This document shows positions 15,218-23,145 of a stretch of DNA of 64,000 nt, one piece after another. The DNA is from Roseateles saccharophilus (lineage in GTDB: Bacteria; Pseudomonadota; Gammaproteobacteria; Burkholderiales; Burkholderiaceae_C), in assembly GCF_004342485.1 (NCBI RefSeq), contig NZ_SMBU01000016.1:1-64000 (forward strand), in the 5' to 3' direction. Positions within the stretch are counted from its first letter, which is position 1. Every line of letters starts with the position of its first letter. The notes under the pieces were generated by a model, which was not told where the DNA came from, did not search any database, and worked only from the letters and a program-made list of their open reading frames with translations. The translations under genes were made by a program, and so were the position numbers.

Positions 15218-17037
15218 CGCCCTGGATGCGCAAGATTCACAAATGGATTGGCCTGCTGATCGGGCTGCAACTGGTGCTGTGGATGTCCAGCGGCTTCGTC
15301 ATGAGCCTGCTGGACGCCGAGAAGGTGCGGGGTCGCGAGTTCCGGGCGCCGGCGCCAGCCAAGCAGCCGTGGCCATCCGATGTCGTCGCGGTAGGACCCC
15401 TGTTGGCATCGGCACGCGATCAGGCGGCGGCGGTTACGACGGGCTGGTTGCTGGACCGCCCTGTGTACCGGCTGACCGGCGAGAAGTCGACGGTGCTGAT
15501 CGATGCAAGAAACGGTGAACGTGTCGAACTTGATGCATTGCTGGCACGGCGGCTCGCGCAGGCGTCGTACACCGGCACCGGCACGGCCCGTCCAGCCCAG
15601 CTCGTCGAGCCATCGCTGGAGACGCGCGCGCATGAAGGCAAGGTGTGGCGAGTGGCGTTCGCGGATGGGCAGGACACGACCGTCTACCTGTCCCAGCAGG
15701 GCGACGTGCTCGAGCATCGCAACAGCACCTGGCGGTTGTTCGATGTGTTCTGGATGCTGCATATCATGGACTACACCGGGCGCGAGAACTTCAACAACCC
15801 GCTGGTGGTCACGGCGGCCGTGGGCGGTTTCTGGCTGGCGCTGAGCGGCATCTGGCTGCTGTTCACAAGCTTCAGCCCGGCGGAGTTCATCCCGAAGCGC
15901 TGGCGATCGACCCGGGTGCTGATGGTCCATGCCCCCGATGGCAGTCGCCTGCGCAGCCTTCGCGCCCATTCAGGTGATACGGTCTTCGTCGCACTCGCTC
16001 AGCAGGGCCTGCAGCTGCCATCCAACTGCGGCGGCGGACAGACCTGTGGCCTGTGCGAGGTGCGGGTTCGGGGTTCAGCGCCAGACGCGACCGCGGCGGA
16101 TCGAGCGCTGATCTCGCCGCCCCGGATCGAAGCCGGCTGCCGGCTCGCATGCAACCTCAAGCTGGACCGCAACCTCGATGTGGAGGTCAAAGGCGGTGCT
16201 GAGCTCGGCACCGTCAAGGAGGCCGAGGTGGAACGGGTTCGTGCCTTGTCGCCCTTCCTTCGCGAAGTGGTGCTGCGGCCTAAGGGCAAGCCAGGTCCTG
16301 AGTACCGCCCAGGCGCCTATATCCAGATCCATGTGCCGGCCTACCGCATGGCCAAGCACCAGATCGAGACACCCCAGGAGCACCACTCGGCCTGGGCCGG
16401 CCTGCACCTGCCGGCGCAATGGTCCAGCGGCTCCCTGTTGCGCAGGTCGTATTCGCTGTCGACGCCGGTGCAACAGGCTGACGGGCGTCTGACGCTGCTG
16501 GTGCGTTTCTGCCATGGCAAGCACAGCGGTGGCAAGAACCACCCCCCGGGCAAGGGCTCGGCCTTTGTTTTCGGGCTCAAGGCCGGCGACCGGCTGCAGT
16601 ACAGCGGGCCGTTCGGTGAGTTCGCGATCCAGCACGGCCAGCGCGAGAAGGTCTTCATCGGTGGCGGGGCTGGCATGGCGCCGCTTCGCGCCATGATCCT
16701 CGACCTGCTGGAATCGGGCGCGACCGAGACCATCCACTTCTGGTACGGCGCACGAACGGCGGCCGAGGCGCCCTATGTGGAGGAGATGCAGGCGCTCGCT
16801 GAGCGCCATGAGAACTTCCACTGGCAGTTGGTGCTGTCGGAAGAGCGTGGCGCAGAGCTTCCCGCAGGCATGGTCCACGACGTGGTCAGGGAGCAGTTGT
16901 TGAAATCCCACCCCGACTTGCAGGGATGCGACTTCTACCTGTGCGGCCCTCCGGTGATGCTCACGGTGACGCGGACGATGCTGAGGGAACTGGGCGTCTC
17001 CGACGACCATGTCGCGTTCGACGACTTCAAGATCTGA
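15214..17037 (+). CDS. PepSY membrane domain fused to NqrF-like 2Fe-2S/FAD/NADH reductase
   Basis: The 607-residue protein has four parts in order. A PepSY-TM region (1-220) has spans at both ends and IHKWIGLLIGLQLVLW at the start. A plant-type 2Fe-2S domain has NCGGGQTCGLC near 271 and a fourth Cys in AGCRLAC. An FAD-binding domain carries RRSYSLSTP near 411. An NADH-binding domain has GGGAGMAPLRAM near 483 and CGPPVML near 577, ending VAFDDFKI like NqrF. It should carry electrons from cytoplasmic NADH into the membrane PepSY module, probably to reduce a periplasmic metal. The start overlaps the upstream stop as ATGA. Confidence 0.85.
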   Translation: MTPWMRKIHKWIGLLIGLQLVLWMSSGFVMSLLDAEKVRGREFRAPAPAKQPWPSDVVAVGPLLASARDQAAAVTTGWLLDRPVYRLTGEKSTVLIDARNGERVELDALLARRLAQASYTGTGTARPAQLVEPSLETRAHEGKVWRVAFADGQDTTVYLSQQGDVLEHRNSTWRLFDVFWMLHIMDYTGRENFNNPLVVTAAVGGFWLALSGIWLLFTSFSPAEFIPKRWRSTRVLMVHAPDGSRLRSLRAHSGDTVFVALAQQGLQLPSNCGGGQTCGLCEVRVRGSAPDATAADRALISPPRIEAGCRLACNLKLDRNLDVEVKGGAELGTVKEAEVERVRALSPFLREVVLRPKGKPGPEYRPGAYIQIHVPAYRMAKHQIETPQEHHSAWAGLHLPAQWSSGSLLRRSYSLSTPVQQADGRLTLLVRFCHGKHSGGKNHPPGKGSAFVFGLKAGDRLQYSGPFGEFAIQHGQREKVFIGGGAGMAPLRAMILDLLESGATETIHFWYGARTAAEAPYVEEMQALAERHENFHWQLVLSEERGAELPAGMVHDVVREQLLKSHPDLQGCDFYLCGPPVMLTVTRTMLRELGVSDDHVAFDDFKI

Positions 17038-17161
17038 ACCCTGTCGCAACTTGGTTCAATTCCTTCAGGACGGTAGCGCCCGCGCGTTGGGGCATTGGCG
17101 CAGCATGGGCTTGGGCGGCGCAAGCGCTGCCTGTCCCGGGTAACCCGAGCGAGGTGATCGG

Positions 17162-17713
17162 ATGGACCTCAGTACCGAGCAAGTGCACTGGTTGGGTGGC
17201 GCGTTCTTCACGGCCACTGCCTTGTTGCTGTTGCTGCGCCGCACCGCGGTGCTTCACTGGCGTTGGCTCGACTTCCTGCTGCCGCTGCTGTTCGTGGGCT
17301 ACGGACTGGAGAGCGCTGCCGACGTCTGGCTACACGGCAGTGCCGTGCCGCAGAACTATGCCGGCGAAGCGCGGCAGCACCTGATGCAGGGTAGCGCCAT
17401 GATGATCGCAGGCGTCGTGCAGGGCTTGATCGAATGGGGCAAGCTGAAAAACCGCTGGTGGCAGCTGGCGGTGCCGGTCGCGCTTGCGTTCACCGGGGCG
17501 GTGTTCTGGATGCACGCCCACGAGAACATGGCTGGGTCCATGGCGTTGGTCATGACGGAGCACCGGTTCTTTGCGGCGTCGCTGTGGGTCGCGGCCAGCG
17601 CGAAGGCCTTGGCGGTTCTGGGCGGCCAGCGAGCCCAGGCATTGGAGGTGGCGTGGCTGCTGCCGCTGCTGCTGTTCGGCCTGCAGTTACTGCTTTACAC
17701 CGAACAGGCGTAA
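17162..17713 (+). CDS. Polytopic membrane protein, 183 aa
   Basis: I do not recognise the family. The protein shows about five hydrophobic spans (for example ALLLLLRRTAVLHWRWLDFL and LALVM-type stretches). His-containing motifs (RQHLMQGSAMM, WMHAHENMAG, MTEHRFF) occur at several span ends, spacing that could serve haem or metal ligation. It follows the PepSY-reductase gene by 124 bp in the same direction and probably belongs to the same unit. Confidence 0.65.
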   Translation: MDLSTEQVHWLGGAFFTATALLLLLRRTAVLHWRWLDFLLPLLFVGYGLESAADVWLHGSAVPQNYAGEARQHLMQGSAMMIAGVVQGLIEWGKLKNRWWQLAVPVALAFTGAVFWMHAHENMAGSMALVMTEHRFFAASLWVAASAKALAVLGGQRAQALEVAWLLPLLLFGLQLLLYTEQA

Positions 17714-17726
17714 GCGCCTTTAGGCC

Positions 17727-17894
17727 TCACCGGCGGCTGCGGCGCTTTGGCCGGGTCGCCGGGGCCCGTTTGGACGGCCCGCTCTTCCATCGCAGGCGCC
17801 ACACGATCACCGCGACGATGCAGATGCCGACGAGCCAGATCAGAATCAACTGCCCGAGCAGGTCTTTGGAGAACCAGTGGCCTTCAATCCACAT
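17727..17894 (-). CDS. 55-aa single-span membrane protein downstream of cueR
   Basis: Starts MWIEGHWFSKDLLGQLILIW, continues through one hydrophobic span (about residues 13-33), and ends in a very basic tail (KRAPATRPKRRSRR). AAGGGA lies a few bases before the ATG. The stop is TGA at 17727-17729. It begins 38 bp after the cueR stop in the same direction, so it is probably the third gene of a copA-cueR transcript. The amphipathic, basic-tailed one-span build recalls small modulators of transporters. No family is known to me; it is below the usual gene-calling length. Confidence 0.6.
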   Translation of the reverse strand: MWIEGHWFSKDLLGQLILIWLVGICIVAVIVWRLRWKSGPSKRAPATRPKRRSRR

Positions 17895-17932
17895 ACCGTC
17901 CCTTGCGCAAGGTGAACAAACGGGTTCCCACC

Positions 17933-18400
17933 TTATTGAAACTGCGTCTTCCTGCGCCGGCCCAGTGGCGCATCGGATGCCGGTTCTGGCTCCGGGGCAG
18001 CGACATCAGCCGCCAGCGTGTCGATGATGGGGCAATCGGGCCGTTCGTCACCGTGGCAGCAATGAACCAGGTGCTCGAGCGTCGCCTTCATCGCGAGCAA
18101 CTCCTGGGCCTTGGCCTCCAGCGCCTGGATGTGCGACTCGGCCAGCGCCTTCACGACGCGGCTGGAGCGGCGGCGGTTCTGCCACAGGCTGACCAGTTCG
18201 GTGATCTCGGCAATGGAGAAGCCCAGGTCGCGAGCCTGGCGGATGAACCGCAGCGTGTGGACCTCGTTGTCGCCGTACTGGCGGTAGCCCGCCTCGGTAC
18301 GCCGCGCAGCCGGCAGCAGGCCAACCAGCTCATAGTGCCGGATCATCTTGGCGGTCACGCCCGACGCTTCTGCCGCCTGGCCGATGTTCATGCCTTGCAT
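17933..18400 (-). CDS. cueR: CueR-type copper-responsive MerR regulator
   Basis: The 155-residue MerR protein has an N-terminal winged helix (MNIGQAAEASGVTAKMIRHY) and a long dimerisation helix. The Cu(I)-binding loop reads CHGDERPDCPII; the C-x7-C spacing and following PII are those of CueR. CueR activates copA-type promoters with 19-bp spacers, and such promoters are present at 20864, 20942 and 30684. The ATG at 18400 has AAGGAG about 7 bp upstream. It lies 29 bp after copA in the same operon. The C-terminal tail (DAPLGRRRKTQFQ) is longer than in E. coli. Confidence 0.9.
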   Translation of the reverse strand: MQGMNIGQAAEASGVTAKMIRHYELVGLLPAARRTEAGYRQYGDNEVHTLRFIRQARDLGFSIAEITELVSLWQNRRRSSRVVKALAESHIQALEAKAQELLAMKATLEHLVHCCHGDERPDCPIIDTLAADVAAPEPEPASDAPLGRRRKTQFQ

Positions 18401-18429
18401 CGAATGCTCCTTGTTCCTTGATCTGCGAC

Positions 18430-20832
18430 TCAGCGCGCCTGCCAGCGGCGCAGTGTCAGCGCGTTGGCGACCACGCTGACACTGCTGAGCGCCATCGCTG
18501 CCCCGGCCATCATCGGATTCAACCAACCGAATGCCGCCAGCGGGATGCCGACGAGGTTGTAGATGAAGGCCCAGAACAGGCCGCGCTTGATGGTGGCGTA
18601 GGTCCGCCGGGAGATGTCCAGGGAAGCAGCGACCAGCGTCGGGTCACCACGCATCAAGGTAATGCCGGCCGTTTCCATCGCCACATCGGTGCCAGTCGCC
18701 ATCGCGATGCCCACGTCGGCCGCGGCCAGGGCCGGCGCATCGTTGATGCCGTCGCCGACCATGGCCACCGTCCTGCCGCTGGCGCGCAGCCGCGTCACGG
18801 TGTCGGCCTTGTCGCCGGGCAGGACTTCGGCTTCGATCTGACGGATGCCAAGTGCCTGACCGACCGCCTGGGCGCTGCCTCGGGTGTCACCAGTCAGCAG
18901 CACGGTATCTATGCCCAGCGCATGCAGGCGGTCCACGGCCTGTTTGGCGGTGGCCTTGATCATGTCTCCGAAGGCCAGCAGGCCGAGCAGCACATTCGCG
19001 CCGTCGGTTTCGCGGATGAGCCACGAGATGCTGCAACCCTCACCCTCGAGGCGTCGGGCTTGTTCCCCGAGCGCGCCGGGTTCCAGGCCAAGTTCACCCA
19101 GCAGCCGGTTGCTGCCGATGGTGACTCGCTGGCCTCTGACGGTGGCTTGCATGCCGCGTCCGGGCAGCGCCTGCGTATCGCGGGCTTCCGGCACCGGGAG
19201 GCGATCAGCGCGCACCCGCTCGATGACAGCATGTGCCAAGGGGTGCTCGCTGTGGCGCTGCAGCGCCGCCGAAAGGCTGAGGACCTCCGTCTCTTCCACC
19301 CCCGGAGCACCACGGACCTCGACCAGCGTGGGGCGCCCCACGGTCAGCGTGCCCGTCTTGTCGAAGACGACCGTGTCGACGGAGTGCGCGACTTCCAGGG
19401 ACTGTGCGTCCTTGATCAGCACACCATGCTGCGCGGCGACGCCGGTGCCGGCCATGATCGCGGTAGGAGTGGCCAGTCCCAGCGCGCAAGGGCAGGCAAT
19501 GACCAGCACCGCGACGGCGTTGATGAGCCCCTGTTCCCAATTGCCCGTCGCCAGGACCCAGCCGAGGAGGGTCAGCAAGGCGATGCCCAGCACCACCGGC
19601 ACGAAAACCGCGCTGACCCGGTCGACGACGCGCTGGATCGGCGCCTTGGCGGCCTGGGCGTTCTCGACCAGCCGGATGATGCGCGCCAGCGTGGTTTCTG
19701 CGCCGACGGCCAGGGTCCTGAGGGTGAGCACGCCTTCGGCATTGACCGACCCGCCCGTGACGTGGTCGCCCACCGACTTGGCGACGGGCAGGCTTTCTCC
19801 GGTGATGAGCGCTTCGTCGACGTGGCTGCTGCCTTCGACGATTTCACCGTCTACAGGCAGGCGGTCGCCGGGTCGCACACGGACCAGGTCACCCACGCGG
19901 ACCAGCCCGATCGGCAGCTCGGACTCGACGTCGGCGCGCAGTACCCGCGCAACGGCTGGCCGCAGTTCGTTCAGCGCCTGCAGCGCTGCCGTGGTGTGGC
20001 GCTTGGCTCGCGCCTCGAGCCACTTCCCAAGCAGGACCAGCGTGATCACGGCGGCCGACGCTTCGAAGTACAGGTGCGGCATGCCGTGCTGGCCGTGACG
20101 AAGCAGCAGGTAGGCCGAAAGACCGAACGCAGCGGAGGTGCCCAGGGCCACGAGCAAGTCCATGTTGCCGCTGCCGGCGCGCAGCGCCTTCCAGCCGGCA
20201 CGATAGAAGCGCGCGCCGAGCCAGAACTGCACAGGCGTGGCGAGCGCGAGCTGGACCCAACCGTCCAGCATCCAGTCAATGCCAAACAGCTGCAACAGCA
20301 TGGGCGCCACGAGCGGCAGGGTCAGCCCGGCGCCAAATGCGACAGGCAGCCAATCGGGCGTTGCACGTGCTGGCTGCGTCGGCAACGAAATGTCGGTCAC
20401 CGGGCTGGCGTTGTAGCCGGCCTTCGCGATGGCGGCGACGAGCGTCTCGTCGCTGACCGACGTTACTGCGCCGATATTGGCGCGCTCGGTGGCGAGGTTG
20501 ACCGAAGCGCTCAGCACGCCGGGTACCTTGAGAAGTGCCTTCTCGACACGTGAGACGCAGGAAGCGCAAGTCATGCCTTCGATCTGCAACGCGACGTCGC
20601 GGGTCTCGACGTCATACCCCGCCTTCTGAACGGCGGCCGTCAACTGGGCGGCGCCGACCGAAGGTGCGGCTGTCACGGAGACCTTCTCGGTGGCCAGATT
20701 GACGGTCGCGTCCTGCACCCCCTCGACGGCCTTGAGGGACTTCTCGACACGCATCACGCAGGATGCGCAAGTCATGCCACGGACCTGGAAGCTGAGGGGT
20801 GCTATCCCCGGAGTGGTGATGGAAGTGGACAT
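18430..20832 (-). CDS. copA: Cu(+)-exporting P1B-type ATPase CopA
   Basis: The 800-residue ATPase has two N-terminal HMA domains, each with GMTCASC (about residues 20 and 87). The A domain carries ALITGESLP; the transmembrane metal site is [12 protein letters not shown] at about 446, the phosphorylation site FDKTGTLT at about 492, and the hinge motif [10 protein letters not shown] is near 690. It pumps Cu(I) from cytoplasm to periplasm. The ATG at 20832 (MSTSITT) follows a CueR-type promoter at 20864-20894. The upstream in-frame start at 20880 lies inside that promoter and is rejected. It heads the operon with cueR and the 55-aa membrane protein. Confidence 0.95.
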   Translation of the reverse strand: MSTSITTPGIAPLSFQVRGMTCASCVMRVEKSLKAVEGVQDATVNLATEKVSVTAAPSVGAAQLTAAVQKAGYDVETRDVALQIEGMTCASCVSRVEKALLKVPGVLSASVNLATERANIGAVTSVSDETLVAAIAKAGYNASPVTDISLPTQPARATPDWLPVAFGAGLTLPLVAPMLLQLFGIDWMLDGWVQLALATPVQFWLGARFYRAGWKALRAGSGNMDLLVALGTSAAFGLSAYLLLRHGQHGMPHLYFEASAAVITLVLLGKWLEARAKRHTTAALQALNELRPAVARVLRADVESELPIGLVRVGDLVRVRPGDRLPVDGEIVEGSSHVDEALITGESLPVAKSVGDHVTGGSVNAEGVLTLRTLAVGAETTLARIIRLVENAQAAKAPIQRVVDRVSAVFVPVVLGIALLTLLGWVLATGNWEQGLINAVAVLVIACPCALGLATPTAIMAGTGVAAQHGVLIKDAQSLEVAHSVDTVVFDKTGTLTVGRPTLVEVRGAPGVEETEVLSLSAALQRHSEHPLAHAVIERVRADRLPVPEARDTQALPGRGMQATVRGQRVTIGSNRLLGELGLEPGALGEQARRLEGEGCSISWLIRETDGANVLLGLLAFGDMIKATAKQAVDRLHALGIDTVLLTGDTRGSAQAVGQALGIRQIEAEVLPGDKADTVTRLRASGRTVAMVGDGINDAPALAAADVGIAMATGTDVAMETAGITLMRGDPTLVAASLDISRRTYATIKRGLFWAFIYNLVGIPLAAFGWLNPMMAGAAMALSSVSVVANALTLRRWQAR

Positions 20833-20863
20833 TTTTCTCTGACCGGGTGGTGGCGATGGCGAG

Positions 20864-20894
20864 ATGCTCCAGCTTCCCATCGTGGCAAAGTCAA
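20864..20894 (-). promoter_or_regulatory. CueR-type promoter of copA
   Basis: On the minus strand TTGACT (-35) and GAGCAT (-10) are separated by 19 bp containing TTGCCACGATGGGAAGCTG. The long spacer and this dyad are the signature of MerR/CueR-activated promoters. It ends 31 bp before the copA start. Confidence 0.8.
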
Positions 20895-20941
20895 GCGTGG
20901 GCGATCACCCAAACGCAATTGTGTCCATCCGCAAACAGGCC

Positions 20942-20972
20942 TTGACCCTCCCACGGTGGCAAGCTTGACAGT
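20942..20972 (+). promoter_or_regulatory. CueR-type promoter of the copZ-like gene
   Basis: TTGACC (20942-20947) and GACAGT (20967-20972) are separated by the 19-bp spacer CTCCCACGGTGGCAAGCTT. It faces away from the copA promoter, so one regulator can serve both genes. Confidence 0.8.
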
Positions 20973-21001
20973 GAAGACTCAGATTCACCAGGAGATTCAC
21001 C

Positions 21002-21256
21002 ATGATCACGTTTGAAGTCAGCGACATGACCTGCGGCCATTGCGCCAGCACCATCACCAAGGCAGTGAAGAGCGTCGACCAGGGCGCTCGGGTGGCGATC
21101 GATGTGGCATCGCATCGCGTGCAGATCGAACCTACCGAGGCGGACGCGACGGAGCTGCTCGAGGCCATCAAGGAAGCGGGCTATTCGCCCGTGGAGGTTG
21201 CTCAGCCCGCGGAAGCTGCACCTTCCACCGGCAAGAAGGGTTGCTGCTGCGGCTGA
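21002..21256 (+). CDS. copZ: CopZ-like HMA copper chaperone with Cys tail
   Basis: The 84-residue protein has a single ferredoxin-like HMA domain with the metal site MTCGHCAS at residues 9-16. The fold ends near residue 68, and the tail finishes KKGCCCG. It should carry Cu(I) in the cytoplasm to CopA, which is transcribed divergently under a matching CueR promoter. The three-Cys tail is an addition to the basic fold and recurs in the second chaperone at 48333-48650. Confidence 0.85.
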   Translation: MITFEVSDMTCGHCASTITKAVKSVDQGARVAIDVASHRVQIEPTEADATELLEAIKEAGYSPVEVAQPAEAAPSTGKKGCCCG

Positions 21257-21279
21257 GCCCGACTGGCGGTGAGCGAAAC

Positions 21280-21307
21280 GGGGCGTCGGACTGCGGTTCG
21301 ACGCCCC
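21280..21307. terminator. Hairpin between copZ-like gene and copK
   Basis: GGGGCGTCG (21280-21288) and CGACGCCCC (21299-21307) form a 9-bp GC stem with a 10-base loop. It lies between two convergent genes. There is no long T-run, so it may act as a bidirectional barrier. Confidence 0.6.
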
Positions 21308-21401
21308 TGACTCATTGGGGATGTGCAAAAGCGGCTCGGGCCGGCTCTGGGCCGGCTCCGCGGTCGGCCGGCGCGGAGCGCCAGCCTGCGTGCGCGCGGC
21401 G

Positions 21402-21698
21402 TCAGCCGTTGTGGCCTTCCTTCAGCAGCGCGTCCAGTCGGGCGACCTCGTTGCCGACGGCGACGATCTTGGAGCCGTCGACGGTGGTGAGGGTCTCGCC
21501 ACGCTTGAGGAACACGGCGCGGCCGAAGCGGTCTTCCCGAGCCATCTTTCCGTCTTTGAAGACATAGAGAGTGCTGCCGTCCACCAGCTGAACTTTGGAT
21601 TTGACAACGCCGGAAGTTTCCAGCGCATCGTGGGCGAAGGCAGGGGCTGCGGCGGTGGCAGCTGCGGAAATCGCGAGAGCGATGGCGAATGACTTCAT
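21402..21698 (-). CDS. copK: CopK family periplasmic copper-binding protein
   Basis: The 98-residue protein has a signal peptide (cleavage after PAFA-H). The mature domain aligns with CopK: VDGSTLYVFKDGKM near the start, then GSKIVAVGNEVARLDALLK and a GHNG end. CopK of Cupriavidus metallidurans binds Cu(I) through several Met residues and Cu(II) at a second site. Here only the Met of KDGKM remains; the other family Met positions are Arg, Leu, Leu and Val. The ATG at 21698 gives a normal signal peptide. A CopR-like box lies 82 bp upstream. Confidence 0.8.
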   Translation of the reverse strand: MKSFAIALAISAAATAAAPAFAHDALETSGVVKSKVQLVDGSTLYVFKDGKMAREDRFGRAVFLKRGETLTTVDGSKIVAVGNEVARLDALLKEGHNG

Positions 21699-21779
21699 GG
21701 TGGGATCCTTTCGTGGAAGCAGTGCCTTGAGCACGCTGCAACTCTAGAAATCCGACCCCGACATGCGACGGTCCGCTAC

Positions 21780-21795
21780 ATGACAGTTTCGTCAT
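21780..21795. promoter_or_regulatory. CopR-like box upstream of copK
   Basis: ATGACAGTTTCGTCAT is an inverted repeat (ATGAC-N6-GTCAT) resembling the CusR/CopR consensus TGACA-N-TTGTCA. It matches the motif at 25226-25243 in front of copR. It could control copK and the divergent nuclease-like gene. Confidence 0.65.
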
Positions 21796-21873
21796 CTCAA
21801 CATGCGGCCCGGGTACCGCGCGACTGCCTGTGACAATCTGCCTATCTCAGCCTCTGATGCCAGCCCTGACACC

Positions 21874-23136
21874 ATGACGGACAGCCTCACCCGCCTGATC
21901 GACCACTGGAAGGCCGACCCGCACAGCAGCTTCAACAGCTGGTTCCTCTGGGAGGAGCGGCTCAAGAACTTCCGTTCGATCCGGCGCGGCATCGGTCAGG
22001 TGGTTCGCGACATCGACGCCGGGACCTTCGGCAACCAGTACCGCGGCTCCTCGTTGGAGACGGTGGTGGGGTCGGTGGCCGAGCAGCGCCAGATCTTCAA
22101 GGGCGCTGACCATGCGTTCCTGTGGAAGCCCAAGCTGCGAATTCCCGACATCTACGAGAACGGCGACAACCAGAGGGCGTTCTCGCGCCTGCTCAACGCC
22201 TGCGATTGCTGCGACACCGCCGAGGCGGTCATCGCGGCGATCCAGCGAATCGACGCGTCCAAGATCAAGGGGCTCGGGCCGGCGGTCGCCAACCTGCTGT
22301 ATTTCATTCACCCGACGCTGGTCATGCCATTCAACACGGCGATCGTCAGGGGCTACAACGCGATCACCGGCGGCAACGTGAAGCTGGGACGCTGGGACCA
22401 CTATCTGTCCATGCGGGAAGGCGCAATCCGACTCAACAGCCAGCATCGGGCCCAACTGTCCAACGACTTTGGCGCCATCGCGGGGTTGCTGTTTGACGTG
22501 GGCAGCGGCCGCTACCCGGCGCCGCCGCGCGCGGACGACGTGGACGGCTTGCGGGCGTGGGAGGCGGACCTCGACAAGGTCCGGCAGGAGTCCGCCGCGG
22601 CGCAGAAGCAGTGGGTCGCGGACCGGGAGAGCGACACAGGCCATACCGAGATCCAGAGCTGGTTGCGCGACATGGGCCGGTCGCTGGGCTATGCGGTGTG
22701 GATCGCCTCCAACGATCGCGGCCGCCTCCACCAGGGTGTGCCCCTGGGAGACGGATGCCTGACGCAGCTGCCGGTCGGCGCCCAGGCCGGCGCCGAGGCG
22801 GTCAAGCTGATCGATGTGGTCTGGGTCGATCCGGCAACGCAGTCGGTCGCCGCAGCGTTCGAAGTTGAGCACTCCACCTCCATCTATTCCGGCATCGTGC
22901 GCATGCTGGACCTGGCCTTGGGCACGGAGGTCGGTGCCAAGAGCACGCTGTTCCTGGTTGCGCCCGACAACCGCCGCGACGAGGTGGCGCAGCAGCTGCG
23001 TCGGCCTGCATTTTCCCGCGTGTCGGAGCTGGGTATCCGCTACCTGCCTTACAGCCAGCTGCAGCAGCACCGCGAGTCGATCGCGCGCTTTGGCACCGGC
23101 TTGAAGCCGCTGATGGAGATCTCCCAGACGCTGTAG
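21874..23136 (+). CDS. Type II restriction-endonuclease-like protein with HhH motif
   Basis: The 420-residue protein has a helix-hairpin-helix-like segment (KIKGLGPAVANLLYFIHPTL) near residue 135. A C-terminal region containing IDVVWVD and AAFEVEHSTSIYSGIVRMLD follows; the D...ExE spacing matches PD-(D/E)xK nucleases, and EVEHST with IYSGI is shared by a group annotated as type II restriction enzymes. No methyltransferase is nearby, which is unusual for a restriction enzyme. The ATG at 21874 (MTDSLTRLI) is chosen over the upstream 21802, whose extension covers the CopR-box region. It sits alone between copK and copRS. Confidence 0.65.
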   Translation: MTDSLTRLIDHWKADPHSSFNSWFLWEERLKNFRSIRRGIGQVVRDIDAGTFGNQYRGSSLETVVGSVAEQRQIFKGADHAFLWKPKLRIPDIYENGDNQRAFSRLLNACDCCDTAEAVIAAIQRIDASKIKGLGPAVANLLYFIHPTLVMPFNTAIVRGYNAITGGNVKLGRWDHYLSMREGAIRLNSQHRAQLSNDFGAIAGLLFDVGSGRYPAPPRADDVDGLRAWEADLDKVRQESAAAQKQWVADRESDTGHTEIQSWLRDMGRSLGYAVWIASNDRGRLHQGVPLGDGCLTQLPVGAQAGAEAVKLIDVVWVDPATQSVAAAFEVEHSTSIYSGIVRMLDLALGTEVGAKSTLFLVAPDNRRDEVAQQLRRPAFSRVSELGIRYLPYSQLQQHRESIARFGTGLKPLMEISQTL

Positions 23137-23145
23137 GTGGTCGCG

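Noticed and set aside
18418-20553. 711-codon open frame on the plus strand across the copper ATPase gene
   Set aside because: It is the antisense shadow of a certain P1B ATPase; its product is low-complexity and matches nothing.
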